A DNA stretch of 64,000 nt, taken from NCBI GenBank assembly GCA_947247005.1, contig OX365955.1, positions 35,195,822 to 35,259,821 of the forward strand, read 5' to 3'. Positions 23,336-35,038 of this stretch are shown piece by piece. The DNA comes from Spisula solida. Its lineage: Eukaryota; Mollusca; Bivalvia; Venerida; Mactridae. The first letter of the stretch is position 1. The number at the start of each line of letters is the position of its first letter. A program made the position numbers and the translations under genes. Under the pieces are notes generated by a model, which was not told where the DNA came from, did no database searches, and worked only from the letters and a program-made list of their open reading frames with translations.

Positions 23336-23943
23336 GAGCCAGTCTCCAGGAAAACCTGCTATTTTGACAAAAATATTGACTTTAAGATTTTTCCATAGTA
23401 TTACAGGATAATGTTAAATAAGCAAATTGCAAAAACAATTATGTCAATATCTTGAGTTTTAAGGAAGTTACAGCTGTTTGTAGAGTCCCTATTTGGAGAT
23501 TTTTGTGTGACGTCACAAACGTCATTCAAACGTTATTCGACGTAACTGAAATAAGTATTTCATTATAACACCATTTGATCAATTCTTGACATAAACTGTT
23601 CAAAATAGTACCAAATTCTATAATTATGTTTCACTTTTCAAAATATATATCAAAATCGAAATTGTTTGCATTCAAAGAAAGGTTACTTCTGTTTTAAACA
23701 ACTAAATCTTCGTTTTTCTCAATCGGAGTATTTTTCTGAAATTAGTCACCATAGCAACAAAGTATGTGCTTTCGACATAATTCATAGGAAAATTTAAAGC
23801 TAAGGTATAGTACTATATGTGCCAATTACTTAAAATAGAATCAATAGATATGTATTTTTCCTTATTTTAGAGCTTTATCAAAATCTTGCTACATATAGTA
23901 ATTACATAATATCATTATAGCAGGTTTTCCTGGAGACTGACTC
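23336..23943. mobile_element. 608-bp MITE, 27-bp TIR, TSD ATAT
   Basis: GAGCCAGTCTCCAGGAAAAC pairs with the inverted right end (GAGTCAGTCTCC...) over 27 bp with one mismatch; ATAT lies on each side. It inserts immediately upstream of the LINE fragment. No ORF. A diverged partial copy is at 12985-13174. Confidence 0.75.
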
Positions 23944-24123
23944 ATATACAATAAACTAGTATTATCAGTGAAATTGGCAGTATACTGAGCCTGAGGGAAT
24001 ATGACACTATTATACAGGGACAATAAAGGTGCAATTATAAGTGTGCCCAAGAAAACGGTCCATTAGACAGCCGTACCATATACATGTAGTATATACATAT
24101 AGTATTAAGTATTTATTTCTTAC

Positions 24124-24335
24124 CTGCTCAAAGCTGCTTTGTAGTTGTAATCCTCATTATCCAAGGCACATTTAGCACACACAAATTTGATACTTGGTAC
24201 TGACCAAGAGTCAAAGTCTACTTCTGTCAACTTACAACATGTACGATGCACCCAACTTTTGCACGGTGTGCACCAAATTGTTTGACTCACACAGTCCTTA
24301 GTACAAATTGAACAAGGGTATTTTGTCTCCTTCAT
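24124..24335 (-). CDS. PHD-type zinc-finger first exon
   Basis: From ATG at 24335, 70 codons plus two bases end at CAG|GTAAGAAA, a strong splice donor. The peptide has CSIC near residue 8, then C15, WCTPC (21-25), WVHRTCC (28-34) and FVCAKC (51-56), the C-x2-C ... C-x2-C-x4-H-x2-C ... C-x2-C order of a PHD finger. PHD fingers occur in chromatin readers and also in ORF1 of some CR1-type retrotransposons and other mobile proteins. No following exon was found downstream on the minus strand, where a MITE and LINE fragment lie. The reading frame and donor are seen; the host or element origin is unresolved. Confidence 0.55.
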
Positions 24336-24399
24336 TTTGAAAAATATCAGAACTCGGAAAAATATACACTTATAAACGGTGAAACCAAAAATTGGTAAA

Positions 24400-26580
24400 T
24401 GAGACACAAATAATTATTGCAACAGATAATTAAATTTCTCAAATAATTAATTAAAACCGTAAAATAAGACTTACAGTAATTTTTTTTGTAAATAATACAC
24501 AAATAATTGCAATAGACAATTAATTACTCATTAATATAATTAATAAAAAAAATCGAAAAACAAAAACAATGCAGACTCGACTTACAAATAATTAAGTTAA
24601 TCGATAAACGGACAATTTTAATGAAATTATTTTTAAAATTAAAAAAATAATTAAGAAGCAGACAAATTAATCCAATTAACAAAAAATAATTGAATAATGA
24701 TTTTGAACATTGAAACTTCTGATAGCATACGCATATACTAGCAGACTGATTTGATTAAGGGAATATACAATTATATACAGTTCACAAAGAAAGAACTTAT
24801 TCATAATTATGTCTTTGTCTGTTTGTGTTTGTAATAGGAAACTATTTGTTTTTCTGTTTTCATATCGATAATCATATGCCGTGCCTGAAAGATCTCACCG
24901 CTAGTTGAGTATGAAATTTCAGCGACTTGATTGTTATGTTGGAAATGTGATAAAACCAATTAACAAATTAATATACTTTCACACTAATTTATAATTGGTG
25001 TTTGACTGTGTTACTGTGGATAATGTCGCCGAACGACGATCATTAACTGTATCTTAAATAATATGTGATAAACCTGGGAAGAATATTCTCTTCTACGGTC
25101 CCTGGATAAACGAATTACGATTGTTATATTATTCTTTATTAATGTCTCATCAATGTACATATACAATTATTATAAAACATCATACAAATCCATATAGTTA
25201 TATATACATTGCCATTCTATACAGAATTATAAGAGACAGTGGTACATAATTATCATACATATTATCACAGTTTAACTTAATCACATAGTTTAAATCCAAA
25301 ACACCACCGTTAATCTATCCTTAAAAGCTGCATTAAAACACTAGTAAAAAACTGAATTTTGTAAATATGGTACTATTGCACTAATTAGAAAATGAGTGTA
25401 AGAAAACGTATCTACATATGATCAGATCATGTGTAGTTTGATTAACGGAGGTGTTTTTGGTGAGAAATAAAAGAGAATATACAACTAATTAAGACACATT
25501 GACATTATCTACATATTAAAAAGTAATTTGCGATCTAAAATGAATTCAGGACATGTGCTTAGCACATGTACAAATTTAAATAAAATATTTACAACTATTA
25601 TAATTACTATTTAGTCAATAAAAATTGACGTCTTTGTAATATAAAAGAACATGTTTTGGCACAACTACGTATCAAATCTGGATTTGAAAACAGAACACAG
25701 TATTTTTCCAGATCAGACAAGTGGTAAAAATTAACATTACATTCATTTGCTTTTAATAATAACTCTTGCCTTATGTTATCATAGACAGATCACTGCAAGA
25801 GTACATGTAATTCGTTTTCTATAACAACAGTTAGTCGCATACCGAGTGTTCAATAGAAAATTTTAATTGTACCGCAAACATAATTATATTGGCGATCGTA
25901 ATTAAGGGTATAATGTACCGGTATGTAATTTCAGTATTAATACAAGAACAACATTTATTATAACATAATTCAAATTTAATATATAAATACGATTTACCCC
26001 TAACACATATCATGTTCATAAATACTATATATGGTATCAGTAAAAATGATTACAACATGTTACTTAATTAAGGCACGGCCGTATTTCTCTTCAATTACAC
26101 TCTCACGTTTAATATCTATCTCTACGAAAAAATTATACACTATCAGCTTTTAGTTGTTTTAACAATAAAATAATATTGAAATTCGGTAATTAAGATCATA
26201 ATTATATTTTTGATCATTTTAAACCTTTATAAATCAAAGCACTGAAAGTACTGGTGTGTGACGTACTGATGCCATTAAATCCAATATCGAATCCAGGTTG
26301 TATCATAATTTTATGTCACAGTTCTGATAAGCCCACCCTTACTCAAACATTTGTGCTGCTAAAGACACCAATAGAATCAGCAGTTACCTGGAACTTACTT
26401 AAGTAACTATGCTGAGCATCAATGAAGGGATATTAACAAATACCATTTTTAACGACTTGGAGAATTCGACCATGGTCAAGATAAGTGACTGTTTATTCTC
26501 CGTATGACCACGCATGTTAATTAAATGTATATGACACTCTATATTAACGTATGTAAAAGGGGTAAACAGGGGTGTCGCTC
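24400..26580. other. Very AT-rich stretch, no gene seen
   Basis: Long runs of attaatta-type sequence (especially 24420-24720) and no ORF with recognisable content. The short 62-residue minus ORF at 25831-26019 has no domain. Confidence 0.5.
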
Positions 26581-26582
26581 AC

Positions 26583-26991
26583 ACATATCGATCGGCCGAT
26601 TAATGCTTTAAAAACAAGTTTTACATTTTAGAAAACCTTAAAGTATTAGCTTTTAAAACAAGCTTTAATGAACAAAATCGATCGAATATTAAATTAATAA
26701 TTGATGATTTTCGACCGTTGATTGAATTTTTATTTGGTATAAAACGGGATATTTTAAACTTACTTTTACGCGGAACGGATTCTTACTCGTCTTCGTGGAT
26801 TTAATAATTAGGGTATCGTGTTGAATGTTGTCTAAAAGAGAGACATATATCTCTGCTTCATTACAAGCTTTAAATATTAAAATCGGATAATAGATACGAA
26901 AATTATGAGGTCTTATATAAAGCAGGGTAGCAATTGACTAGTGCGTTTAACGCTTACCGCGGTAACATTGTTAATCGGCCGATCGATATGT
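26583..26991. mobile_element. 409-bp element with perfect 21-bp inverted ends
   Basis: ACATATCGATCGGCCGATTA plus A at the left is matched exactly by its reverse complement at 26971-26991. The ends themselves contain the palindrome TCGATCGGCCGAT. No target duplication is obvious. Non-coding. Confidence 0.6.
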
Positions 26992-27454
26992 ACGTAGAAC
27001 TATTTCAGTTCCCCCCACCAGCTATATATAGCATTATTGTTTGTATACAACATAATTAGGTCATCATCTGCAATGTGCAGCGGCGGAGTGATTTACATAC
27101 GTTACAGTATACGATTGAAAACCGTGGGAACTATTTTAGATTCCCGCCACCAGTGAGAACATTCTTTGGTAGTAAAAATATAGTCCGTTGCGGAATGATT
27201 TGCTATAAATATCCTCTAAAAATAAAAGTCTGATATAATTGTTGTTCTTAATATAAGTAAATGTTGCTAATGTAAACAAATCAATTCCAATGATACGTGT
27301 AACCTGTGTTGCATGCTTGTAATATTGTTCAAATCATAGAACTATTTATTTGCCGAGGCCTAATGCGTTAAATTGGTCGTAAGCTGAAAAGTGGTAATAT
27401 CATTGTGTGGCGTTACGCCACACAAAAATTATGTATACTGTTTGTATTTCATTT

Positions 27455-27560
27455 CTTAATAGAAGGGAGGTAATACAATCTTTATTTCTTATTGAAAGGG
27501 AGGTAATACATGTACAATCTTTATTTCTTATTGAAAGGGAGGTAATACATGTATTTTATC
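27455..27560 (+). repeat. Tandem repeat of about 41 bp, 2-3 copies
   Basis: Ttgaaagggaggtaatacat with acaatctttatttcttat recurs two to three times just inside the right end of the 22164-27757 candidate; the 69-residue ORF at 27407 with a repeated LIEREVIH is its translation. Confidence 0.75.
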
Positions 27561-27757
27561 ACATAATTGGTCATAAGTTATGTTTTATTGATCCAATTGT
27601 ACTGAAATTCACATAATAAACCCGAAATACTATTATTTATCATTTTAAAGCATACAAATTTCATATTTTGGTTTTGTTTTTGAGTTATAGTTTCATTTCT
27701 TATCTCTAGTTTCATTTCTTAAGAAATGAATTCATTTCTTATGTGTAAGACACCCGG

Positions 27758-29170
27758 TTTTAACGTGTCAGGAATGCTCCGAGTTTCCCGTGTTTTGATG
27801 AGGTGAGTTGGCGTGGTGGTTTTCTTCTCGTTTGCCAGTGCTTTCTCGTGGTACCGCGGTAGCCTTTCCTGGTAATAATGATACCACGGTTACCATTTAT
27901 ACCGTGCCACTCTAGTACAATGTACACGATTCACCGAATTGCAGGAAAAATAGGATAATGAGTGATTTCATTATTTTAGCCATAAATCGATATTTCAAAA
28001 TGTGAAACTATAATCCAAAGAAACATGTATTTTTAGATCTTTGGATAATCGATCAACTAAAATATATCGTTTATTTATTGATATTGTTTCTATTGATGAC
28101 AGCTCTACTTATCTCTACTGCTTTATAAATATAAAATTGTGTTTTATAATGATTACAGACTGGTGCCATCGTTATAGACTTGTGTGTCAAAAGATCAGGA
28201 CACTGGGCAACACGGACTACATCCTAGAAGATTTAATGAAGAGTATTCAGAATCAATGAGGAACATGATAAGCCTTACCATCTTTTCCAGTTTATAAGTC
28301 ATGCAAGGATGCATTGAAGATATATGGAGACTGTTGATTGATGACCCTGATAATATGATGCTTGTGGCTCAGTACAATGTATAGGTGGGTTCTGACTACA
28401 TTCAGCATACCATCATGACATTGTATAATGTTCTTTTTTGGTAAACTTTGGGACCAAAGGCCCGCTTAATAACCTATGTTTTCTAGACTTGTTTAAAGAA
28501 TGTTGATCAATACCAAGTCTAGTTGTGCATATTGTATGCGTACATTTGTCGGATCAATTTTAAGGGAGTTATTTCCCTTTGTATCTTTACACTTATAATT
28601 TCAAATTTTGTCCGCACCATTTCTTGGTAACCATTGGTTAGATTTCAATGAAACTTTGCCCAACTTATCAGTGCCCATCCAGTTGTATTGTTACACAAAG
28701 TTGAAAGGTCGGATCAGTTTTGCTAATGGTTGCCTTTAAGCGAAACTTTGCAGGATTCATCAGTACCAAACCTAGACTAAGTTAGGGTGAACAATAAAAT
28801 ATTGTTTGTTTCCCCTTCCCTAAAGACTTGAACAAAAAGTCCCTTTCCCTAAATTGACCCTCTGAAAATTTGTTTTCTATTTTATAAAAACGTCTGGTAC
28901 ATGAACAAACATTGATACTTAAAAAAATATTTTTCAGAAAAAAAATTACGTACCCAACCCTTATTGGCCTTGGTCGGGAAGGGGAAACAAACAATAATTT
29001 ATTTTTGACCTGGTGGACTTAATTCAGGCATAACTGTGCCAAGCGCAGTGTCTGAGTCTATTTATCACATTCATGTTATACTTCTTCAATAAATCTTGTT
29101 ATTTTATTAATTAAATTTGAAAGATAGTGGTTGCAAAACTTTGTTGGGCCTGTTAAATGATAGTACCTAT
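27758..29170. other. No supported gene
   Basis: Plus-strand 28160-28257 has an acceptor-like ttacag followed by 32 open codons to a stop, but no partner exon or domain. The rest contains no repeat or element I can name. Confidence 0.3.
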
Positions 29171-29171
29171 A

Positions 29172-29625
29172 CTATAACAAGGTTCATACAGGCCTTGAAG
29201 TCATTGAATTTGGTTTTAACCTTGAAAAGTACTTGAATATAGTGCTACCTTGACAAAAAGCCAAAATGGTACTTGAATTTAACTGAAAATCCTTGAATTC
29301 AGGCAAACAACCTTAATAATCGATAAAAGTGTATGGGTGTTGTCAAAATGGCACATTTGATTATAATCTGTGTAAAAAATGAAACAGAAACACTCTTTTT
29401 CTCAAAAATTAGAATTACATAAATACTACCGGTATTTAATGAATTCAGCACAATCGCGTATTCTTCTGTATGACGTCACTATAAATATTGTATAAAATGG
29501 CAGCACATGGCATTTTCGTACAATTTAACTTCGGTAAAAGATTGGGGAAATGCCTTGAAAATATCTATTCTACCTTGAAAAGTCCTTGAATAGTCCTTGA
29601 ATTTTGGTGCGAGAATTTTGTATGA
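29172..29625. repeat. MITE-like repeat with ccttgaa words
   Basis: Gttcatacaggccttgaagt at the left and ccttgaattttggtgcgag...ttttgtatgaag at the right give a short inverted TTCATACA end; the word ccttgaa(aa)gt recurs near both ends. No duplication was verified. Bases 29626-30729 hold no clear feature; the 92-residue ORF at 30306 is unrecognised. Confidence 0.4.
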
Positions 29626-30729
29626 AGCATATGTAACACATTAAGGAGCTAATCTAATTAACCTGAATTTTAATCAATTGTTTTGTTCTAATTGCTATCA
29701 TATAATGAATAATGGTAGCATATTATATCATTGCAGATGAGATGTCCAACAGGTCTGACCTACTAGTTAAAGTGGAGGAAAAAAGAAGTTGATCACTAAT
29801 GCGCCTTCAGATAATGCATTATTACTGCAGAACTCTTTAGTCCAAAATTAATACACTGGAGTTAGACAATTAGATACATTTTATGTTGCTAGTTGTGATT
29901 TTTTTTATTATTCCCCAGTAATCACAGTTTGGGGGACCCATGTATATAGGAGTGATCTTGTTGATGTTCATGTTTTGTTTTCAAGACTATGACTTCAGTA
30001 TAAGTAAGAGTAAGTTACTGTAATGAAACTTGTTTAATAGGTTTTGGGTGTGATTACACATATTGGGAGTGAAAGTGGGACAAGAGGTGTCAATGTCACC
30101 TTTACTAAAAATATGGATTTCAGTTTTCAGTCAATAACTCTTGTTAAGACTGACAGATTATACTGAAACTTGCCGAATAGATAGCTTGCATGAATGTATC
30201 ATGGGATCGAAAATGGGACTGTAGGGGTCAAAGTCCATGTTACAAAAATTGACAATGAGCTTCTGCCTAATAACTTTTGTTAGGAATGAGATATTTTGTT
30301 GAAATTTGCTCTATGAATTATCTTGTGTGTATTTAAGTGTACCTGATTGTTTGGCTTACATGAAAACTACGATTCTGTGGCAAAACGGTGCTGCGCGGAT
30401 AGTATTTGTCACCGTGTGGAATTCAGAGTCACTGCTCACAGTCATTATTGAAACTAGTGACCATGCCAGTTTCACTATAACTAATCACAGTTATTGTCCT
30501 GTACACAGGTCATACATGCCAAATCATGCAATAATATTCTACCCTATAAGGCAAGGGATATCAATTAATCTAATTTGCTTGTGAAGGTATGCAAAAGAAA
30601 CTTGGTATCCATACAGCTTGTGAGAAAGTGGGACAGTGTCACAAGTTACCACACATTGTTTAACTGGAAATATTAAGTCTGTTTCTGCTCATGTCAATGA
30701 TGTGAGGTATTGCTAAAGAGTATGATAGT

Positions 30730-30830
30730 TATGCTCTCAGTCCATATCCTAGTGGTAGAATGTTTGCGTCAAGTTCGAGAGGTCCCGGGTTTGATCCTAT
30801 GTAGCAACATACTAATGTTGATTGGTACTA
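30730..30830 (+). repeat. tRNA-derived SINE head
   Basis: Tcctagtggtagaatgtttg (A box, Gly-tRNA-like) is followed by ggtcccgggtttgatcc (B box) about 40 bp later. No paired acceptor stem, so SINE rather than tRNA gene. Confidence 0.6.
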
Positions 30831-32324
30831 GCAAGAAGTGCTAGGTCTAAGATCTTCCCACTTTAAAGTGACTATTTTTTTGCCTTGTGGGCATACATGG
30901 TTTACAGACATCTATTGATAATATATTAATTTATGGATTGGTTTTAAACTGTAAAACAGTACTGTAAATCACTTTATATTTGCGTGATCTTTATTTTTGC
31001 GAAAATCAGTAGCAGATTTATTCTGCAGATTTATGAATTGGCAGTTGAAGGTTCCATGATATGTTTCCATGTTTTGAAAGTATATTTTACGCAGATTTAT
31101 GAATTTGCTACAATTAGTCCATGTGACAGACCGAACTTCATTACCAAAATGGTGAACAGATCCAACAATGATTTTCGGTTAGCTTGATATCGCAGCAGTC
31201 TGAAAACGGTTGATGGACTTGCAGGTCACTTTGCCAAATGACCTTTTAGCGGCCATCTTTAAAGATGGCCGCCGTTATTTTAAGCAATCATAAGCTTTGG
31301 GAAAACTTAAATTATTCCTCACTCAAAAGGGCTATCGTCTTGTAATATGTCTTAAAAGGTTCGTATTGCATCCCCACATCTGTTGATATATATATATATA
31401 TCAATATTATAATAAAGTTATTAGTTCGACATTATTGATATTCTAAGAAAATATTGATATTTTTCACTTTTTGTCATTATTTTTTCTCTTGCAATTCTGA
31501 TTGGGATTTGTAGTTAGCAATTTTTTGTTTTGTTATATTCAGAGGGTAATTCTAGGCATCCATAATATACATTACATAGATAGATTTTCACGTCGAAGTC
31601 CAAAATTGGTCAAGAATATATGACAACTGATGCCTAAATTAAATAGATATTTTAGGGCATAAGAATAGACCGTTTCGAACAATCTCAGGAAAAAAACAAT
31701 TTGGTTTTATTATTACATGGCTACTGTTGATACATGCGTATATACATGCGTAGGTGTCCAGTACTGTGTCCTAAGGGTGTTAGTGTGGTACCTGACCCCT
31801 AGCTGGACGGTTTGAAAGCTCGGATCCGGCCAGTTGTATGAGTTCATATGACATTATTTTCAAAAAAATCGTTATTGACAGGAAAACTTGAATAACTATT
31901 CAGCAAAAAGGAAAATATACATAAACATGACTCCAAATGATTGGAAAATAATTTGATATGAGTTTATGTATATTTTTGTTTGTTTATAAAGTTCCGAATA
32001 TTACAGTAAAAGTATATTATTTTAACGATTCATTAGGATTCATACCTCCAACTGTTAAATTTTGTTCGTTTCGCGCATTCACTAAGAAATGAAAATGTGA
32101 AAACAGGAACGTACTCGAAGGGACACAATAAGGGAAAGAGGGGATACAAAATAAACAAAATTATATATTGAATCAGTTGATCTTTGTCTAGTGTATAGCT
32201 TACAAATTTTCTGGCTCAGATGGACCTTAGCAACTTTTAAATAACCGTTCTGGATAGCATTTGTAAACATGTAGACACACACTTAAAGCCTCCACAACCC
32301 TTCCACAACTAAGGTTGTAATTGG

Positions 32325-32560
32325 TGATACGATGGCTGAAGGTTAATGCTCTTGTCTACAATTCCGGAGGTTCCTGGTTCGAAATTTTTGTGGACCAGTG
32401 TTCAGTGTTTCCCACCCAACTACAGATGAACTTGTTAGTAATTACCATGTGATAGTCTCACGAGTATCGGTGCTATACAATGGGCACGTTAAAGAACCAA
32501 AATATCTGTTCGGAAAGAGCTAGGGTATTCCATTCAGATTCCTTTTATCACACCACTGTC
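32325..32560 (+). repeat. tRNA-derived SINE inside X1
   Basis: A box gatggctgaaggttaatgc, B box ctggttcgaaat, then the core gtgctatacaatgggcacgt and ttaaagaacc shared with the SINE at 16395-16740. X2 lacks the surrounding segment of about 0.6 kb. Confidence 0.7.
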
Positions 32561-32799
32561 ACTTCTACTTGCTGTCTTTTCAGCAAAACACAGGACCCCA
32601 TAGGAAATTTTTAGAAGTAATCCATGACTGAAAGGTTTAAATAATCACAACTACAAATACAACTGCAAGGTGTCAACCACGGGAATATTTATCCTGCGAG
32701 TTATGAATGTTTTCAGTATCACCGCTATCTCTGCCATGCCTGCAGGCACTACCTTTAAATATGTGCATCCATAATTACATATGGGTATATTTTTCTTGA

Positions 32800-34410
32800 T
32801 TCGGTTGAGTCATACGGTATTGCTCCGTGATGTACATCCTACAGATGAGCACACTTATTCCTGACCCTATGGAATATTAGTATGTGCCGGCTATAGTCAT
32901 CCCTGTTTTGTACATATTACGGATGGACACGCACGCCATTCCTGACTATATGGGTTATTAATGCATACCGGTACGACAAATGGGTACAGTAATTTGTAAC
33001 CATACAAGGTACATATTACAGATATATTCATTTGTTCCTGACCGTATTGGGTACATACTACACATGAATACATATATTCTTGACCACATACTAACTATAT
33101 GAGTACGAAAACATTCTACACGAAGAAACATCCATGCCTGACCATATATGGTACATTCTACTGATAGGTACTGTTGTTCCTGACCATATGAAGTCCGTAG
33201 TAGATGTGGACAGCCATGCTTTACCATATGTGGTACATACTACATATGGGTACATTAATTACTGACCATATGGCGTCCACAGTACAGATGGGGACAGCCC
33301 TTCCCATCCATGTGTGGTACAGACTACATATGGGTACATACATTCCTGGTCATGTGGGCACATATTAGTTATAGGTATATCAATTCCTGATCATATGGAG
33401 TCCATAGTACAGTTGGGTATACAACTATTCCATAACTACCAGATACATATGCAGGGCTTTTTTTCGCTGAATTGTGAAGAGGCCCAAGCCCTTTTGTTTT
33501 GTGAAAATTTAGCGCGAAAATCTCAAAATTGTGAAAAAGTAGGCGCGGAAACTTTTCAAATTGTGAAAAACTTAACCCGATAAATCATCAAATTATGATA
33601 CAAAATTTTTCAGATGTTAGTTCATTTTTGTCAACTTTTCCCAAACATGCATGAATCTATGATATAATACTTTATATCAGGCCCAGTACAGGAATATATG
33701 ACTGTTAGTGATTTGTTTGTTTGGTGCTTCGTGAAGTTGATTTTACAAAAACCATCACGCAAATTCTAATTGTGAAATAAGGGGCCTTTTAGGTTTGTGA
33801 AAGGGGCCTATAGCAAATTGTGAAGGGGCCTATAGCAAATTGTGAAGGGGCCTAATGTAGGCCCCTTGTATATAGTGAAAAAAAGCCCTGATATGGATAC
33901 AGCCGTTACTGACCATACTTGATACATACATACAGCCGTTCATAAGCATGCAGTTGGGCACGGGCATTCCCGACCATATGTGGTACATCATACAGAGGGG
34001 TAGAATGAGTACAGCCATTCCTGACCATATGTGATACATACTGCTGAATGTAATCATTCCTGGTCATATGTGTCCAATGGCATTAGCAATGATAGAAACA
34101 TCCATTTAGGTCTATATGAGGGACATTCTACCGATGGACACATTTATTCCTGATCATATTGAGGTACTAGAACATAACCATATTTGTATGAGGTATATAG
34201 TTACAGACAGATTCCTGGCCACATTAGGTACATACTATACAAAAGAGAAGATGGCAACATCCAATCCTGACCATATGAGTAACATGTGTATGATCGTACG
34301 TAGAATAGATGGTCACAGTTATTCCTGATTTAATACTAGTAGGTGAATATGCATGGTCATTCCTTACAATATTGGTCATGTTATTTTATCGGTATTGTCA
34401 CTCCTGGTCC
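32800..34410 (+). repeat. Degenerate minisatellite of X1, about 60-bp units
   Basis: The phrase ttcctgaccatatg followed by gtacatactac and agatgggtacag recurs some 20 times with strong divergence and both expansions and losses. The same array occurs inverted in X2 (44735-45430) and continues in the other half of X (36840-37640, 52300-52900). Many 60-180 residue ORFs here, including 44868-45419, are repeat translations. Confidence 0.75.
33452..33890. mobile_element. 439-bp hAT-like MITE, TSD ATATG
   Basis: Perfect inverted ends CAGGGCTTTTTTTC / GAAAAAAAGCCCTG with ATATG on each side (33447-33451 and 33891-33895). Interior is rich in ttgtgaa and gaggccc words. Inserted in the X1 minisatellite and not seen in the X2 counterpart. 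The 5-bp duplication is shorter than the 8 bp of classical hATs, as for 18136-19476. Confidence 0.78.
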
Positions 34411-34662
34411 TTAAAGTATTTTTTTTTTATTCAATTTAAAACATAAATTTGTACAAAGAGATTGAATAAATACATCAATAAAAACGGCATATGTTCTCAT
34501 TTACAATAGTTATAATATATATATATGTATAATCTCCTTATACACGTTATCCCACTATACAATTATGGCTTTGTATCGAATAGATTTTGTAATAATACTT
34601 TCAGAAAGAAATAATAAAAAAAACACTCACACACACTATATCACCAACCGTGATCTCTGATT

Positions 34663-35038
34663 CTAACTGTTTAAGACTCTATATTTGTTCACAAAAATAT
34701 CCATCTTGTCATTTTTTAAGACTATTTCCCGTTCAATAGTTATTTTTGTTTTAAGGTAGTTTAAAAAGTGTTCAAAGCGTAATGACCCTAGTTTTTGCTT
34801 TGTATAAAAAATATAATGCTTCATTGATATGATAATGTAATTAATCAAGTTATAGTGTACACGTTTTCTCGTAATACCAAAACTAACTATGGAATAATCT
34901 AATGTAATAACAATATCATTTTACCCTTAAATATTGTAATAACCTGTTCCACATATTCTTTGAGTGACAGCATGACCAAAACAAGTGTTCTATAGTTTCC
35001 TCATAACTATTGCAGAAATAACATATACTTGATTCTAC
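34663..35038 (-). pseudogene. LINE W ORF2, C-terminal part (displaced 11 kb)
   Basis: Reading from 35038 the frame gives CYFCNSYEETIEHLFWSCC, the C-x2-C...H-x4-C zinc-binding motif that follows L1-type reverse transcriptases, then a frameshift near 34935 and a basic tail ending at the stop near 34663. It continues in frame from the part at 46298 once the pogo-like insertion and one TA are disregarded. The 3' UTR and poly-A follow to 34419. Confidence 0.85.

Larger units (their letters stand above)
22164..27757. mobile_element. Candidate 5.6-kb element with 49-bp palindromic inverted ends
   Basis: CGGGTG(C/T)CTTACACATAAG plus an AAGAAATGAATTCATTTCTT palindrome and AAGAAATGAAACT occurs at 22164-22213 and inverted at 27708-27757, about 49 bp with one mismatch. 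No target duplication was found. The interior is very AT-rich and holds a LINE fragment, a MITE, a PHD-type exon on the minus strand and two 69-residue ORFs next to the ends. It could be a degraded DNA transposon or two inverted copies of a smaller repeat. Confidence 0.42.

Noticed and set aside
22206..27757. A Maverick/Polinton virus-like element
   Set aside because: Size and inverted ends were considered, but there is no polymerase, ATPase, protease or capsid-like ORF, and no 6-bp duplication was found.
28160..28260. Terminal exon with acceptor ttacag and 32 open codons
   Set aside because: No partner exon, no recognised domain, and such open runs are expected by chance in this much sequence.
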